From Lophium mytilinum (taxonomy: Eukaryota; Ascomycota; Dothideomycetes; Mytilinidiales; Mytilinidiaceae), in the NCBI GenBank assembly GCA_010093605.1, contig MU004188.1:72341-136340 (forward strand): DNA of 64,000 nt, in the 5' to 3' direction. The notes below the pieces were generated by a model. The model worked only from the letters and a program-made list of their open reading frames with translations. It made no database searches and had not been told where the DNA came from. The position numbers and the translations under genes were made by a program. This document shows positions 11,987 through 23,226 of this stretch, in pieces; the first letter of the stretch is position 1; each line of letters opens with the position of its first letter.

Positions 11987-14328
11987 CTAAACCTCAAACA
12001 CCTGAGTAACGATACTCGGTCTCCGCTGGGCCCGATCCGCGCGACGCTTCTCAACGTTCTTGGCGTCGTTGGCCGCAATGATGTCCTCACCCGTCTCGGG
12101 GTGGTCCATCATGGACTCGTTGTGCGGGAAAAATCGATTAAAGCCCCAGTAAAAGACGCCAGCGGCGACAAAGGAATAGAGGTAACCGATGTTGAAACTG
12201 CGCAAGTTCAAATGTCAGCCTAGCTCCAACCAAGGTGCGCTCGATGTAGACCAGCGGCAAACTCCTTGCGGTTTGCCGGCAATTCACTTGCGGGGAAAGA
12301 AGGGAGTACACTTACAGGCGCTGCCCGCCTATAGAGACGGTGGTCTTACCCAAGCCTGCCACAACAATGTTGTTGACGAAGCCAGGGAGCGGGGGAATGC
12401 AGCCGATGAAGAAGGCGACGACGGCGCGCCAGTTGGTCGCGTATCTGGGCGAGTAGCGGTAGATGCCATGGAAGTTGTACATGTCGGGTACGGACACGTT
12501 ACCCTTTCGGACGATGTAATAGCTGCGACACAAGGCAAACGCATTAGTGGACATAGACGTAGCAGGTGGGATTGTGGGCGACGAACTCAGTCATGAGAAT
12601 GGAAGTCATGGGACCCAGGAAGATGGTATAGCCGCCGAGGAAAGCAAGGAACTTGGCGGCCGATGCGAGGATTTTCCACTGTGGCTGTGGTTAGCGGGGT
12701 AATCATAGCTTTGCACAAGGCAGATCGACGTACTGGAACGAAGCCCCAGCTACCAATGACGGCAGCAAGCAATTGACCACGGCGAATGTTGATGTACTTG
12801 GGGCAGAACGACATGAGGTCGTTGGCCGCGCTGATGGAGTTGGCCGAGATGTTAATACCGAGGGTAACAATGATCAAGCCGATAGCACCAAAGGCAGCAG
12901 CGGCGCGGCCACCGTGGGACCCGGATGCCATCCACAGATTGATGATTTCGATAGGGTTCCAGATGATTTTGCCATACGCCGTCTCGGCGGCCGCGGCAGT
13001 GAAGATGCCAAGCAGGCCAACAATAGCTGTCGATCCAGATGATTAGCGAGCTAGTCGTGGGAATGTGCTGCGGGAAACTCACTGAAGATGATAGGGATGA
13101 CCAATGCTTGGACGTTCTGTGCACTAGGTTTGTTGGCGTATCTCGAAAAATCGGCGATGTTGAGGCCCAAGGTGGCGTAGTTGCCCAACACTCCGTTGAG
13201 ATCTGCAAGAGAGACTCTGGTTAGAGAGAAGCGAGGGATGATGCGGGTACAGAGCATCACTTACTGGCGAAGAAAGCCCAAGCAAGGGCCGAACCGCTCA
13301 CGGTGGGGCCCTGGGTGATAACGGTACTATGGCTGATGGTGCCGCCGGCCTTGTGCAACGTGTCTCCGAAAATGGCCAAGAAGATGATGGGTGCAATAAT
13401 ACTCTTGAAGCCGAAGAAGTATTGGACCTTGATCATGTTAGTCGGGTGCGTGGACCGAGTGGAGGGGGTTAGCGGGCCATACCTTAGTGTAAGGGATGCA
13501 TAGGAAGGGAAGCTGAAGTAGGAAGTAGAGCACAAAGCCACACATTCCAGCCGTGGTGATGCCCTCGTCGGCGGGTATGTGATTGGGGATGTGTGCAAAG
13601 CTTGGCCAGATGGCTGTGAGCAAGACGGTCATGCATTGACCGCCAGTCGTAGTTTGGACACTGCATACAGTGAGCTTTCTGAAGTGATGAAGGGAATGGT
13701 TGGACAAACTAACCCGAGCCAGACGATGGCGAGGACGCAGCGGGACAGGACAACGAAGTAGCTGAAGTAGTAACCAAAGGGCATGCGTGCGAGAACGGGG
13801 AATGGCGTGTGAAGCTATTCCAGGTAAGCTCGGCTCGGTCTTGGTGAAAGGAACAACCTACGGTGGCACCCATTCTGCCATTGACAGTAATAACGAGACC
13901 CATGATAGTGTTGCCGAGAACACAGGCGCCGATGGCCATTCTCCAGCTGAGGCCGACGGCAATCATGGAGGAAGCTGCACCACCAACGTATCAGCATCGC
14001 TGCGCTACTGGTCTACACGGGCGAAACATATTGCGGGGTACTCACCAACTTCCCAATTCGAAACAGCCCAGGCGTCGGCCATCCAGTAGGCGACATAGGC
14101 GCCCCAGTTCCAGGTGCGTTTCGACGGAGGAATTGGGTCGAAGTCGGCATTGGAGGCTCTCGGGGTGGCAGCAAAGCTGCTCTCCTCTTGACGGACCTCG
14201 AGACTGAAGCCGGGCAGACGTCTCTTGATACCGGACACGTGACCGGTAGCGGGGACGGGGTCGACGGCGGAAGCGGCTGGGGAGCCATTCTTCTCGTCGT
14301 AGAAGCCCTTGTTATCCTCGGATGCCAT
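11987..14328 (-). CDS. NCS1 permease, uracil/uridine/allantoin type (Fur family)
   Basis: Ten exons (14328-14046, 13974-13862, 13814-13714, 13660-13483, 13427-13265, 13202-13083, 13026-12734, 12678-12587, 12522-12316, 12197-11987) join in frame to 586 residues. The product matches Fur-type NCS1 carriers: SNADFDPIPPSKRTWNWG just before the first membrane helix, the ATLHTPFPVLARMPFGYYF region, VQTTTGGQ, SNLNGVLGNYATLGLNIADF, and the ISANSISAANDL segment of helix 8. These proteins are plasma-membrane proton symporters for uracil, uridine, allantoin or related purine/pyrimidine compounds. The substrate within the subfamily cannot be fixed here. The ATG at 14328 has CACACCATGGCA context. Nine introns is many for this window. 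Confidence 0.9.
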
Positions 14329-14429
14329 GGTGTGTGATGGTGGAGGAGGTGGTGGTGGATGGGAGAGAGTCGAGGCAAGGCGGACTCGAGGTGAACGGAA
14401 GCGAAGACGGGGAAGCACGGTGGAAGGTT

Positions 14430-14590
14430 CGATATATAAATGAGGTCGCGGACCTTCAAGATAAGCAGAAAAAAAGGAAGATCAGCCCTGGCTTAATGCA
14501 GTTGATCGAGAACCCCCATCATCACCCTTGGCGTGTCATCGGGACCTGGAGAGGATCGAGGATGCGGCCGATCAGCTGTCAGAAGATAAG
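14430..14590 (-). promoter_or_regulatory. Permease promoter: TATA-like element and GATA motifs
   Basis: About 105 bp upstream of the permease ATG is an AT-rich TATATAA-type element (14432-14440). Two copies of AGATAAG, matching the HGATAR core bound by AreA/NIT2 nitrogen regulators, lie at 14459-14465 and 14584-14590. Nitrogen-repressible control would suit a nucleobase/allantoin carrier, but six-base motifs occur often by chance, so this is inference. Confidence 0.35.
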
Positions 14591-15065
14591 GGCACAAGGG
14601 TTTGGCGGCCAGTGCCTATCAAGCGGGGGGACCCAGGTTGCTCGACCTCACGAACGGTGCAGAACTTCGACGCCACCGTCGCCAGAGTCGTGTGCGCAAC
14701 GTATGATGGACGTCGGGGGAGGTTGTGCATGTAGATACCAGGGTGCTAGTGGCAGGCTTTGGGTGCGGAGGCGGCAAGAATGACGAGCGGCGCGCTGTTA
14801 CTCGATGCCATCAAGCAATGCCCAAGCGGACCAGCCCACCATCTTATCACAAGCGGCTGGGCGGCCATGCCCGATTGGCGATGCGCATGGAATCCGCCGC
14901 CCAGGGTCTTGGGGCGCCGGGCAAGGGCTCGCACCCGCAAACTGCAGCCCTGTGGCCCGTTTGCTGGTGTTTTGCTGTGGTTAGTAGTTCCTATCGAGTC
15001 AACCAGCTATCTGTATATCTCGTCTGCCTGACGCTTCTCGATAGGCGTCGACAGGGGCCCTACTA

Positions 15066-15078
15066 CCCTAACCCTAAC
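15066..15078. repeat. Interstitial telomere-like repeat (two CCCTAA units)
   Basis: CCCTAACCCTAAC is two tandem units of the fungal telomeric hexamer (TTAGGG on the other strand). It may be a chance match, a binding site for Tbf1-like telobox proteins in a promoter, or a scar of repair. Two units are too few to claim a former chromosome end. Confidence 0.4.
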
Positions 15079-16732
15079 GACACTGCGTTGCAACGTCCTG
15101 GGACACCTGCGACGAGTCTTCCTGGTCATCATGGCGGCGCAAACGTGGCCAGGCCAGGGTCCGTCGGTAAAAAGCATTTTAGGTTTCTCAATACACAATT
15201 GACTTCACGATGGATATCCGGCGCCGTGCATATGCCTCTAGAACACTCCAGCGCAGAGCCTGCTACCTCCAGCTCGCAGCTCTGCGGAAGAGCATGCCGA
15301 GTCGCCAATCACGGTGTTGGGCTGTCGGTCGCTGTTTGTCAACGCATGAGTATGATATGAAGTGCTGTGGTGTTGGTACAGTTACAAAGATACACCTGAG
15401 GTTGCCAACAGCCCGCCGCGTGCACCTTCCAATCGGCCGAGGCCCCCAGAGTTGAGGCGTTCGGTTGTGGAAGCGGCATCCCGCCTAGTCTAACCCCAAA
15501 CAAGCTGGCGTCATATGGCCCCACAGCCGAGCTGGTGGTGTCGGCTTCTCCGGGCTTACCTACTGTCACCCAACTCTCACAACCACCCTCTCCCAGCTCT
15601 CTCAATCGCCCAGTTCTACTAATCAAACCCAACATGGCGGCTCGCCGCATTCAATATACCACCTGGGACTAGTCATAGAGCCTCACAGGCCGTGGAACGA
15701 ACAAGCATCATGACCGCGTCTGATCCTAGGGAAAATGCCCGCATGAAACTTCTCCACAAAGATGAAACAAATGCCAAATTTGGAATCACGAAGCAAAAGG
15801 CTGTAGACGTGGAAGCCAAAACCACACCGTTTGGTTGAATTTAGTGTCGCATCTTGCCGGACTCATACAACCACCACCAATAACGGTGGATGGCGCGTAG
15901 CAGACATTCCAGCTGACAGGCGAGCCGCTTTCGAGTCGAAGTGACCTGCTACCAATACTACAGCGCCAGCACACAAGCCATGGGCTCCGAAAATCCAGTC
16001 TTTCAAAGTCATTAGTAAACCACACGTAGCAGTCAGGTTAGACCAAAAGCTCACTTCTTGCGCTTTGAAGACGTGTACTGCAATGGATACGAGGGACATG
16101 ATTTGGAAGGTCCTACGTATAGGGAATGGCCTCGAAACCTCGCCATTACACGACATCCTTGATGGCAATGTACCGCCGCACTGAATACTGGAATTTCCCG
16201 ACGTAGGGTGGAATCTACACGAAAGTCAGGACAACACCAGTCCAGGATATATTACATGATCACAGTTATGAAAATGCGCTGTCGTTCGTGCGGGCTTCTG
16301 TGGCAACAATAGAGAGCGAGTCTTGTCTCTCTCATCTCGGAATTCTCTCCACGACACGTACATACAGGTCCCCGGGGTTTTGAGACAAACGGAGCTCGAG
16401 AGACTGCGGATGGGCAATCGATGCTTTGAGCGACTCGTTTTTCCGTCCTTCTCGTCCTTCTAATGTAGTTCGGGACTACTAAAGACTTGATCTGGGCGCG
16501 CTTACCGAAAACGCTTGGTTATTTGCCGGATTTGCTGTCGCTCGACACATTTTATGGTCCAAAGGAGCTTCTAAATATCTTTTCCTGCTCTGCGGAGGAT
16601 GTTTGGCGTAGCGACCGGAGCAGTCTATCAGCACCTAATCTACTAGAGGTTAGCTAGATACAGATATAGCTAGGTGACCCGCACTTAGGCGCTAGCGTCC
16701 TCGCCGTCGGCGCCACGCCGCGTGGGACGTCA

Positions 16733-16815
16733 CTCTACCTCCACGCGACTTTGCTCGACCTCACTTGACTCTGCTCTACCTCCACTCGACATTGCTGTAC
16801 CTCGACGCGACTTTG
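16733..16815. repeat. Degenerate 21-bp minisatellite, four copies
   Basis: Four head-to-tail copies of a unit like CTCTACCTCCACGCGACTTTG (21, 20, 21 and 21 bp), differing at a few positions each, occupy 83 bp upstream of the questin-oxidase-like gene. No open frame spans it with good context, so it looks non-coding. Confidence 0.7.
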
Positions 16816-17199
16816 TCACCGTAAATACACCTAACTGCCTGCTCTACTTCTTGCTCCCAACCATGCACTTCCTTGCCCGTGACATCGGGTCTTAGCAACC
16901 GCCAATGTACGAGAATCAGGTGACTCTCGTATGCACGTGCAACTCTCGTACAACGTCAACGTCATGCGCAGATGGATACTCCAGCTGCACCCAGCCCCAC
17001 GCGAGATATGCCTCGCGCTCCTGGAATACCGCACTTGATCGTCTTCCTCGCTGTGTGCTGGATAACGGTAGGTGCCAATGTTCGCTAGACCGGTGTACGT
17101 GAAGCACGCGCTCAGTGCATCTAGCTGCAGGTACGCGCCTTTGAGGATTAATCCGGCACAGAGCTTTGGAGAGCCTCTGCTCCAATTTCCATTCGCACA

Positions 17200-18557
17200 A
17201 TGGCCACCTCTTCGAAAGTCCACCTCTCGCCGTCGCAGCAGCCCGTATTTTCTGTCCCTGGTATCACAGCTGAGACTGCCGATATCACGAGCGAGCTACT
17301 GCAGGAGAACCTCGAGAAGCATCACATTTACTTCAATAATGCAGGCTTCCATGTACGCCGTCTTGAGCATGACATCGCATGTAAATACTGACGCGACAAA
17401 AGAATCATATCGTCCACCACCTCCTCACCCTCTTCGCCCTCAATGCCACGCCAGCCGAGATCAAGCAGGGCTGGGATGACAATGTGTCCTACCAACGACC
17501 ACCGGTGCCGCTCAAACTGTCCATCGTCACGGATATGCATGACCCGAAGAAGTTCAAGACGTATTTAGGCAGCGAGAAATACTACCATGACTTCCTAATT
17601 CTCTTTCAAGAGGAGATTGATCAAAAGAGCTGGCAGGATGTACTCAACGAGTACTTATTCAAAGGGGACGATCGGGCCGATGATATGCTCGTGCGCATGT
17701 TTGGTGGTATCCTTCACCCGATCATCCACCTGGGCTTTGGTGTTGAGTTTGAGCAACCTTCAATCATCGCAGAGGCTTTAGCGCAATCTGCTATTCACGA
17801 CAACCGAGAAGCTTCACACTTGATAGAGAGTGAGAAGGCCGCCAGGGCCCTCGCTCCAGATCATCAGACCGACAAACCCATCGTCAAGCTCTTGGGAGAT
17901 ATCTACATAGACACCCAGCGGGCTCCTGGGAGTAGAGCCAAGTACGCCAGTCAAGTACATGTCACGGAGGAGAATCTGGAAGAGAAAACAGCCGAGATGA
18001 TCAATGCAGCTGGTGAGCTTTCAAGACGAAGCCTGCGACGGGTATTCGGCTGACCTTCGACAGCATACTTCACCGGTGCCGCACAGCATCCACCTCATCA
18101 AGTCAGATTCGACTTCTGGAACATACACGCTGTAAATCTCAGCATCTTCTTTTGCTCGTTTCTAAAACAGCCATGGCTCTCAACACCCCACAAGATTCGC
18201 CTTCTCGAATGGAAGATTCGCATCGACCTGGCCATGTATACATCCCCACGCCCTCCCAAGCTCCTTCTCGACGAGATCACAAATTACGAGTCAAAGCAAG
18301 ATTCGTCGTGGGAAGATGTCTTCAACCGCGTAAAGGCCTACCACGACGACGGCCATGCCTGCAAGCTTGTGCGAGCTCTCGCAAATGGCGAACAAATTTG
18401 CAAAAGATACGAAGACAAAGACGGATTCGTCATCAAGGGCGATATGTGGAGGAAGCTAGCCAATATGGCCATCGACAGTGTGGAAGCAGGGTCGCCGGAC
18501 TATGTTCGAAGCGGGGCCTGGTCGAGTGTGCCGTTGCGCGATCAATCAAGGCTCTGA
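17200..18557 (+). CDS. Questin oxidase-like protein (HypA/AflY family)
   Basis: Three exons (17200-17352, 17403-18012, 18064-18557; introns of 50 and 51 nt) give 418 residues. Family marks: FHNHIVHHLLTLFALNATP after the first intron (about 50-68), a central GxLHPIIHLGFGVEF segment, YFTGAAQHP at the third-exon start, VRFDFWNIHAVNLSIFF, and the C-terminal DDGHACKLVRAL. The family (DUF4243) includes AflY/HypA of aflatoxin synthesis and geodin questin oxidase, which carry out or assist Baeyer-Villiger cleavage of anthraquinones. Many members sit outside clusters and have unknown substrates. No polyketide synthase is present in this window, so it may act in general metabolism. The multiple conserved His residues are retained and the gene looks intact. 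Confidence 0.85.
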
Positions 18558-19282
18558 GGAGCTGATTGAGTAGACATGCCTGCTTCGTGGGGAAGAGTGC
18601 ATGAGGCGTACTAGAAGGTAAAGAGGTCTAGATTGGATCAAAGACTACGCAAATCAGAAATGTCTAAGTATATAGACGCTCACGCAAGAAATATGCGGCC
18701 ATTTACGGTTACTATCACCTTTTTCGAAATTCAGAAAGAAGTATCAAGTAGCGGCTACCTGTACCCGAACCCACGCAGGTGTCTATAGACGCGATCTACA
18801 TGTTTGTTCTCCGCGATGAGACAATCCTTTTTGGCTGCTCAGGCAACGTTTTGACTGCTGCAATGGCAACCAGTCATCCGAAGGGAACCGCAATCCCCGC
18901 AATTCCGCATCTCATGCGCCTCGCGGCGTTAAAGAAGGGAACCGATTTCAGCAGGGAGCAAAGAGGCGGCCATTTCTAGGATTGCCTCAGTATCGCATTC
19001 GATCACTGCTTCAAGATTCAATTCAATGTCCCTCGCGCAATCCAATGCAGATTTAACCTACATATCACGAAGGATAATCACCAGAAGCTTCTTAGGCAAA
19101 TGAAAATTAGGATGTACAACGGAAAAGTCCGCAATTGCACACGGGCTATCATACGCTCCACAAGAATAGGTTTATATGGGATGCATGGACGTAGTGACAA
19201 GAATCGCAATGTGCAGGACCCATGGGATGAACGCGATATCGAGGACGTAAAAGGTCTAGCAATGTGGATTCAGCCTGTTATC
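18558..19282. other. Convergent intergenic stretch
   Basis: About 725 bp between the convergent 3' ends of the questin-oxidase-like and GDSL genes. Only short frames are seen (up to 66 codons at 18779-18979, plus the start of a frame that runs into the GDSL gene on the other strand). Nothing recognisable; presumably the 3' UTRs and terminators. Confidence 0.5.
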
Positions 19283-21483
19283 TCAAGATTCTGGACACGA
19301 TACCACAAGCCCGCCTCCTGTTACCGAACACTTGCAGTTCACAACACACCAATTCACCGTAAAAGTATCCGTCCCGCTCGGCGGACACTTATTCTTGCAC
19401 GTCCACCCAGAGGTATCCGGCGGCGGCGGGTTCGTATCCAGGAGCGTATACGTTGGATCTAGCGGAGGATGCAAAGCCGTCTTATCATTAATCGGTCGAA
19501 AGCCCGCTTGCTGCACCCTTGTCAACAAAACATCCTTCCTGATTGGCAGGTCGTCTGTGACCTGTTTCTAAAAGAATGGAGCAGGAAAAAGTAAGATCTT
19601 ACATAGTATTCGTAAGGATTGGGCCCGTTGACCCACCCGTTATTAGGGCCTTCTCGAATACACCAATTCGTGATATTCATGAAGGCGTCCCAGCAATCTT
19701 GCCATTGATCACTAGTCGAGGGCGTGCCTCGATAGACCCAGGCTTCGACATTATTGGGGAGGGCGACAGCGATCTCGCAATTCGTTTTGTCGTCGTTTTG
19801 ATATCTCGATTGCAAGCCCATGGGGAGGTCTGGAAGGTAGTCGCACGCATTTGTGCAAGAGGCCATAAGTGAAGGCGTTAGCATTGTTCTCAAAAAGTGC
19901 GGGATGCAAACAGAATAAAATTATGGAACAGGTCGCGAATTTACCTTGTCTTAGTTGAATGATGAGGCCGTTCGGATCAAAGGGAGGGGTATCATGACTA
20001 GGGTCTTTGAGTTGAGCGGGAATGTACGGGACGCTATAGTCAGAGCAAGTAGGGCAGGCGCTTGGATTCGGACAGTGTAGTGGACAAGTATCAATGACCA
20101 ATTCCTCCGAGGTCGGTACGCCATTCATGAGACCATTCGCGTACTCCCAGGTGAAATGATATAGGACTAAGTTCGCAATGACTGCGTGCCCATTCGGTCG
20201 AGCTTTCTTCTTGTTATTTTGACTGAGAGGGATATGTTATGAATTAGGGAGGCCTTACGGTGAAACACACGCTTCGTGGTGTCCGGTACCCACCAGCTGG
20301 CCACATTAGACACCGAGAGCAACTCTACAGCTAAGCTTTGGGCTTCAGGCGGAGGATTGGTGCTGTTGAACTCTTCGAACTCGCCGTTCAGAAGATTGCT
20401 CTTCCAGTCAGGGTGTTCCTCCAGCGTGTCCTCAATCCAATTAGCCACCTCCCCTTCAAAGGTGTCGTTGGCGACTATATCCGCCGAGTCATCCACCTGC
20501 CGGCGCTTGAAGTCATACGTTGGGTCCCTTGTGTTGCGCTCATAGAATAGCAGCGCATATCTAATCGGAGCCGGCTCCAAGGCACCATCGTCGCAAAATC
20601 GACCCCCATAGAGCTGGAAATACGTATCAATGTCTACGAAGACGACCTGATCTCCAGCTCTTTCGGTCGCAGCTTTGATTTGGTTATTAGTTTGCACAAC
20701 AAGATCGTTGAGGGTCCTCCGGAGTTCCCGGGTCAAGTAGGTGCCACTGGCACCACTCCAAAACTTGAAGGTGACGGAATCGCACTGCGTCGAGTCTGCG
20801 TTGAAGAACTGGGCATAGCCGGTGTAGAAGATTCGAGCATTAACACTATCTAGCTTCTCCTTAGCGTCGTGAAGAAGTTGGTCTAAAATATCCGGCAGAT
20901 CGTTGTTGATCTTGTCTTGTGTTTCTTGAATCGTTTTTGCGCATCTGTCTGCGCTGACTAGTTTCCACTGAAAAATGCAATCATTCAAGATTGAAACGAG
21001 TCCGACGTCGTTGCCGCCTGCACTGAGTGTAATCTTAGATTTAGTCAGTCAGTATACTGAAGCTTGTGTCTCTACTCGCGGACATACAAAGTTTTGTTGG
21101 CCTGTTATGGCGGGTATCTGCTTTTTTGTTACGTCGACTGCAGTGGCTCCTGAGCAAGCTACATTTTGCCAGCTGCGCCCATACTGATTGGTGCCGAGTC
21201 TCTCGTCATTACTGATGAAATAGGGGTAGGACTTGTCGTATCGCGAGCATGATCTGTCAACGCGGTTACCGGCTCCGATTCCTGCAGCATAGGAATCACC
21301 TAGTGTTGCCCAAGCCCGGACCCAGGAGAGGTCTTCGAAATCAGGGAGGTCTCGTGGCTGAAGGCTTCGAGAGAAGACAGAATGACCCCAGTTAATCGGA
21401 ATGGAAGCTGCAGACACGAGTAGAGGTATGACAGTCGCAGACCCGATAAGGGTGACCAAAGGTGAGTCCCTAACCAATACCAT
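19283..21483 (-). CDS. Secreted GDSL/SGNH-type hydrolase with Cys-rich C-terminus
   Basis: Five exons (21483-21088, 21033-20259, 20202-19945, 19829-19603, 19567-19283) join to about 646 residues. A hydrophobic N-terminus followed by AASIP fits a signal peptide. SGNH blocks: WATLGDSYAAGIG (catalytic Ser of GDS), the oxyanion Gly of WQNVACSGATAVD, SAGGNDVG (block III Asn), and a C-terminal Asp..His pair in a segment VPDTTKRVFHPRPNGH created by joining exons 2 and 3. Downstream come many Cys residues, ending in a CKNKC/CVVNCKC tail, as in secreted fungal enzymes of this type. The substrate is probably an ester or acetylated glycan, not determined. Intron 3 is 115 nt; a nearer acceptor would bring a stop. 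The last acceptor could be 19567 or 19561; both keep frame. Confidence 0.82.
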
Positions 21484-22458
21484 TTTCTTGCGTTGAAAGA
21501 CCTGCGTAAGAAATCGAAACCAAATCAGGCAACAGGAACAGTGTTAGTGTACTGAAGATAATGTGAGTGATGCTGCATTCAAATCATGCATTTCCCGACT
21601 CTAGATGAGGATGGTTATGAGGCTGCACCGAGTCTGGGGTGGCGGAGTCTCCTCAACACCCGCACTCTGCATCTCGTTTAGTCGAAAGATATTGGCCAAT
21701 GAAAGAACGCGGATTTTACGCCCGGCTATATTTAGTTGCTCTTCGGTTGTTTTTCTCCAGCCTTGCAGCTACTAACGTTCACTTTCCGGTCAGATCGACC
21801 GTTTTGCTGCACCTCGTGTTCTGCAATTTGCTTGGAAATAGCCGCTTTTGGGAAGGCTTGCAGCTGTCGGGCCGTAAAGAGCGGGGAAAGCTCGTAACAG
21901 GGCGTTCAACGTAGATGATGGGCCATTTTCGCAAAAGCATAAATCCAGCCTGATCTTTTTGTTCAGTCAATTATACTCTTCACAATGATCCGTTTCATCA
22001 TCTATTGGCTCAGCTCGAGTCTCCTAGTGCAAAGCAGTTCGATGACTGATTGACTAGTGCGATCAATAAGCGGTTTCTTGTCTTGTGATGTGATGAAGAG
22101 GTATTGTGGTGCGTGTCACTCTATGGAAGGGGGCCTATGCAGCCTGCCAACCTTTCTTTATCTTGGTAAAATTGTGAAGTTTCATCCATCCCTATTCCAT
22201 CCAATGGTCTAGCAAATGGGTCTCGTTTTGTTTTCGCCGATCTCTTAAGCAGTCGAAGAACGTCGGCCTCGACGAAAGCTCGGGGTATCCGTTGAGAGCC
22301 GGACTCAAATCTCCTAATCTTCAGAAGTCTCTGCTGTACTTCTGAGCTGCATTCGAATAGCCTACCTGTGCCTGCTAGAATCTGTAAGTATATCATTAGG
22401 GCAGTTTTTGTGTCTAAACTGATATATCCAGACCGAGCGACAAGACGAATTTGAAACA
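21484..22458. promoter_or_regulatory. Divergent promoter region of two secreted-protein genes
   Basis: About 975 bp between the start of the GDSL hydrolase gene (-) and that of the small secreted protein gene (+). No coding sequence is supported. No clear paired motif was found by eye; a shared promoter for two secreted products is possible but not demonstrated. Confidence 0.4.
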
Positions 22459-23226
22459 ATGAAACTCATGAGCCTTCTTCAACGTGTCCTCCTTCCGCTT
22501 TTCCTTCTACTTCACTTAGCTCTCTCGGTCTACACCCAACTCGATCGAAATCTCTTGGAAAAGGGTGGTGTTCTTTGGTCTGGCATATTGCCCATCAACG
22601 CCGGCACCACAATCAGCGATCAAGACCTGGCCAACCTCGCGCGCGAAGCATATCAAGAAATGGCCTCCGACTATAAAGCAAAACGAGATGACAAAACACT
22701 TCCTAGTAGATTCAAACCGGGCGACCGCCCAAGTGTCCTCGCGGCGCTTGTCAATCCCGACGGCAGCAGGATTTTCTTCTCGACGAACGTGAAGGGTCTA
22801 CTGAGCGTGCTCGTCGCACTGACTCCGCTTGGAGGTCCGGACCAGAAGATCATCCAGGCGCTGAATAGGTGTCAGCTTAGCGTCGAGGAAATCACGGTGG
22901 AGTCCTCTCGCGATGATATCAAACATGTTAATAAGGCTGCATGCGCGGAAATCCTCCTTGCGCATGAGTACTTTGTGTACACGCAGAATGGCGAGATTGG
23001 ACAGTCGAGAATCTTGGCTGTAGAGAGAAGAGGACCAGATACTCCGGTTCAAGTGACTCTCAAACCATTCTGTGACATAATTCCCGGGCAACCTGCACGT
23101 GGCACATATGGTTGTTTAGGGGTCATGAATGAATTGGGTGTTACAGGCGTGAACATCGAGCCGAACGGCGATCCTTTGCGACCAGAAATTAGTCTTGGAC
23201 AGATGATACAGCAGACGCTGTGCTAA
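22459..23226 (+). CDS. Small secreted protein, possible deaminase-like fold
   Basis: Intronless, 255 residues. Residues 1-27 are a strong signal peptide (basic start, Leu-rich core LLPLFLLLHLALS). The mature part is about 228 residues with few Cys: C138, C162, C205, C219 and the C-terminal C255. No family is certain. The order HVNKAACAE (H156, C162, E164) followed about 40 residues later by PFC and then C219 recalls the zinc-binding [HC]xE ... PC..C layout of the cytidine-deaminase superfamily, of which secreted fungal and bacterial members are known. The usual PCxxC spacing is not kept (13 residues between C205 and C219), so this is a hint only. The KPGDRPSVLAALVNPDG and STNVKG segments would be the preceding strands in such a fold. 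It could equally be an unrelated disulfide-bonded effector. Confidence 0.75.
   Translation: MKLMSLLQRVLLPLFLLLHLALSVYTQLDRNLLEKGGVLWSGILPINAGTTISDQDLANLAREAYQEMASDYKAKRDDKTLPSRFKPGDRPSVLAALVNPDGSRIFFSTNVKGLLSVLVALTPLGGPDQKIIQALNRCQLSVEEITVESSRDDIKHVNKAACAEILLAHEYFVYTQNGEIGQSRILAVERRGPDTPVQVTLKPFCDIIPGQPARGTYGCLGVMNELGVTGVNIEPNGDPLRPEISLGQMIQQTLC

Larger units (their letters stand above)
14591..17199. other. Gene-poor spacer between permease and questin-oxidase-like gene
   Basis: About 2.6 kb without a supported gene. The longest frame (14725-15360, +, about 211 codons, GTG-initiated) has no domain, odd composition and overlaps several other frames, so it is not called. The stretch contains a telomere-like motif and a minisatellite, listed separately. 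Confidence 0.5.

Noticed and set aside
15066-15078. Former chromosome end or fusion point
   Set aside because: Only two telomere-like units; chance or a telobox is more likely.
14725-15360. 211-codon plus-strand frame upstream of the questin-oxidase-like gene
   Set aside because: Starts at GTG, has no recognisable domain, and overlaps other frames of similar quality; no splice-supported extension was found.
17200-23226. A secondary-metabolite cluster built round the questin-oxidase-like gene
   Set aside because: Neighbours are a GDSL hydrolase and a small secreted protein; no synthase, prenyltransferase, P450 or cluster transporter is present.
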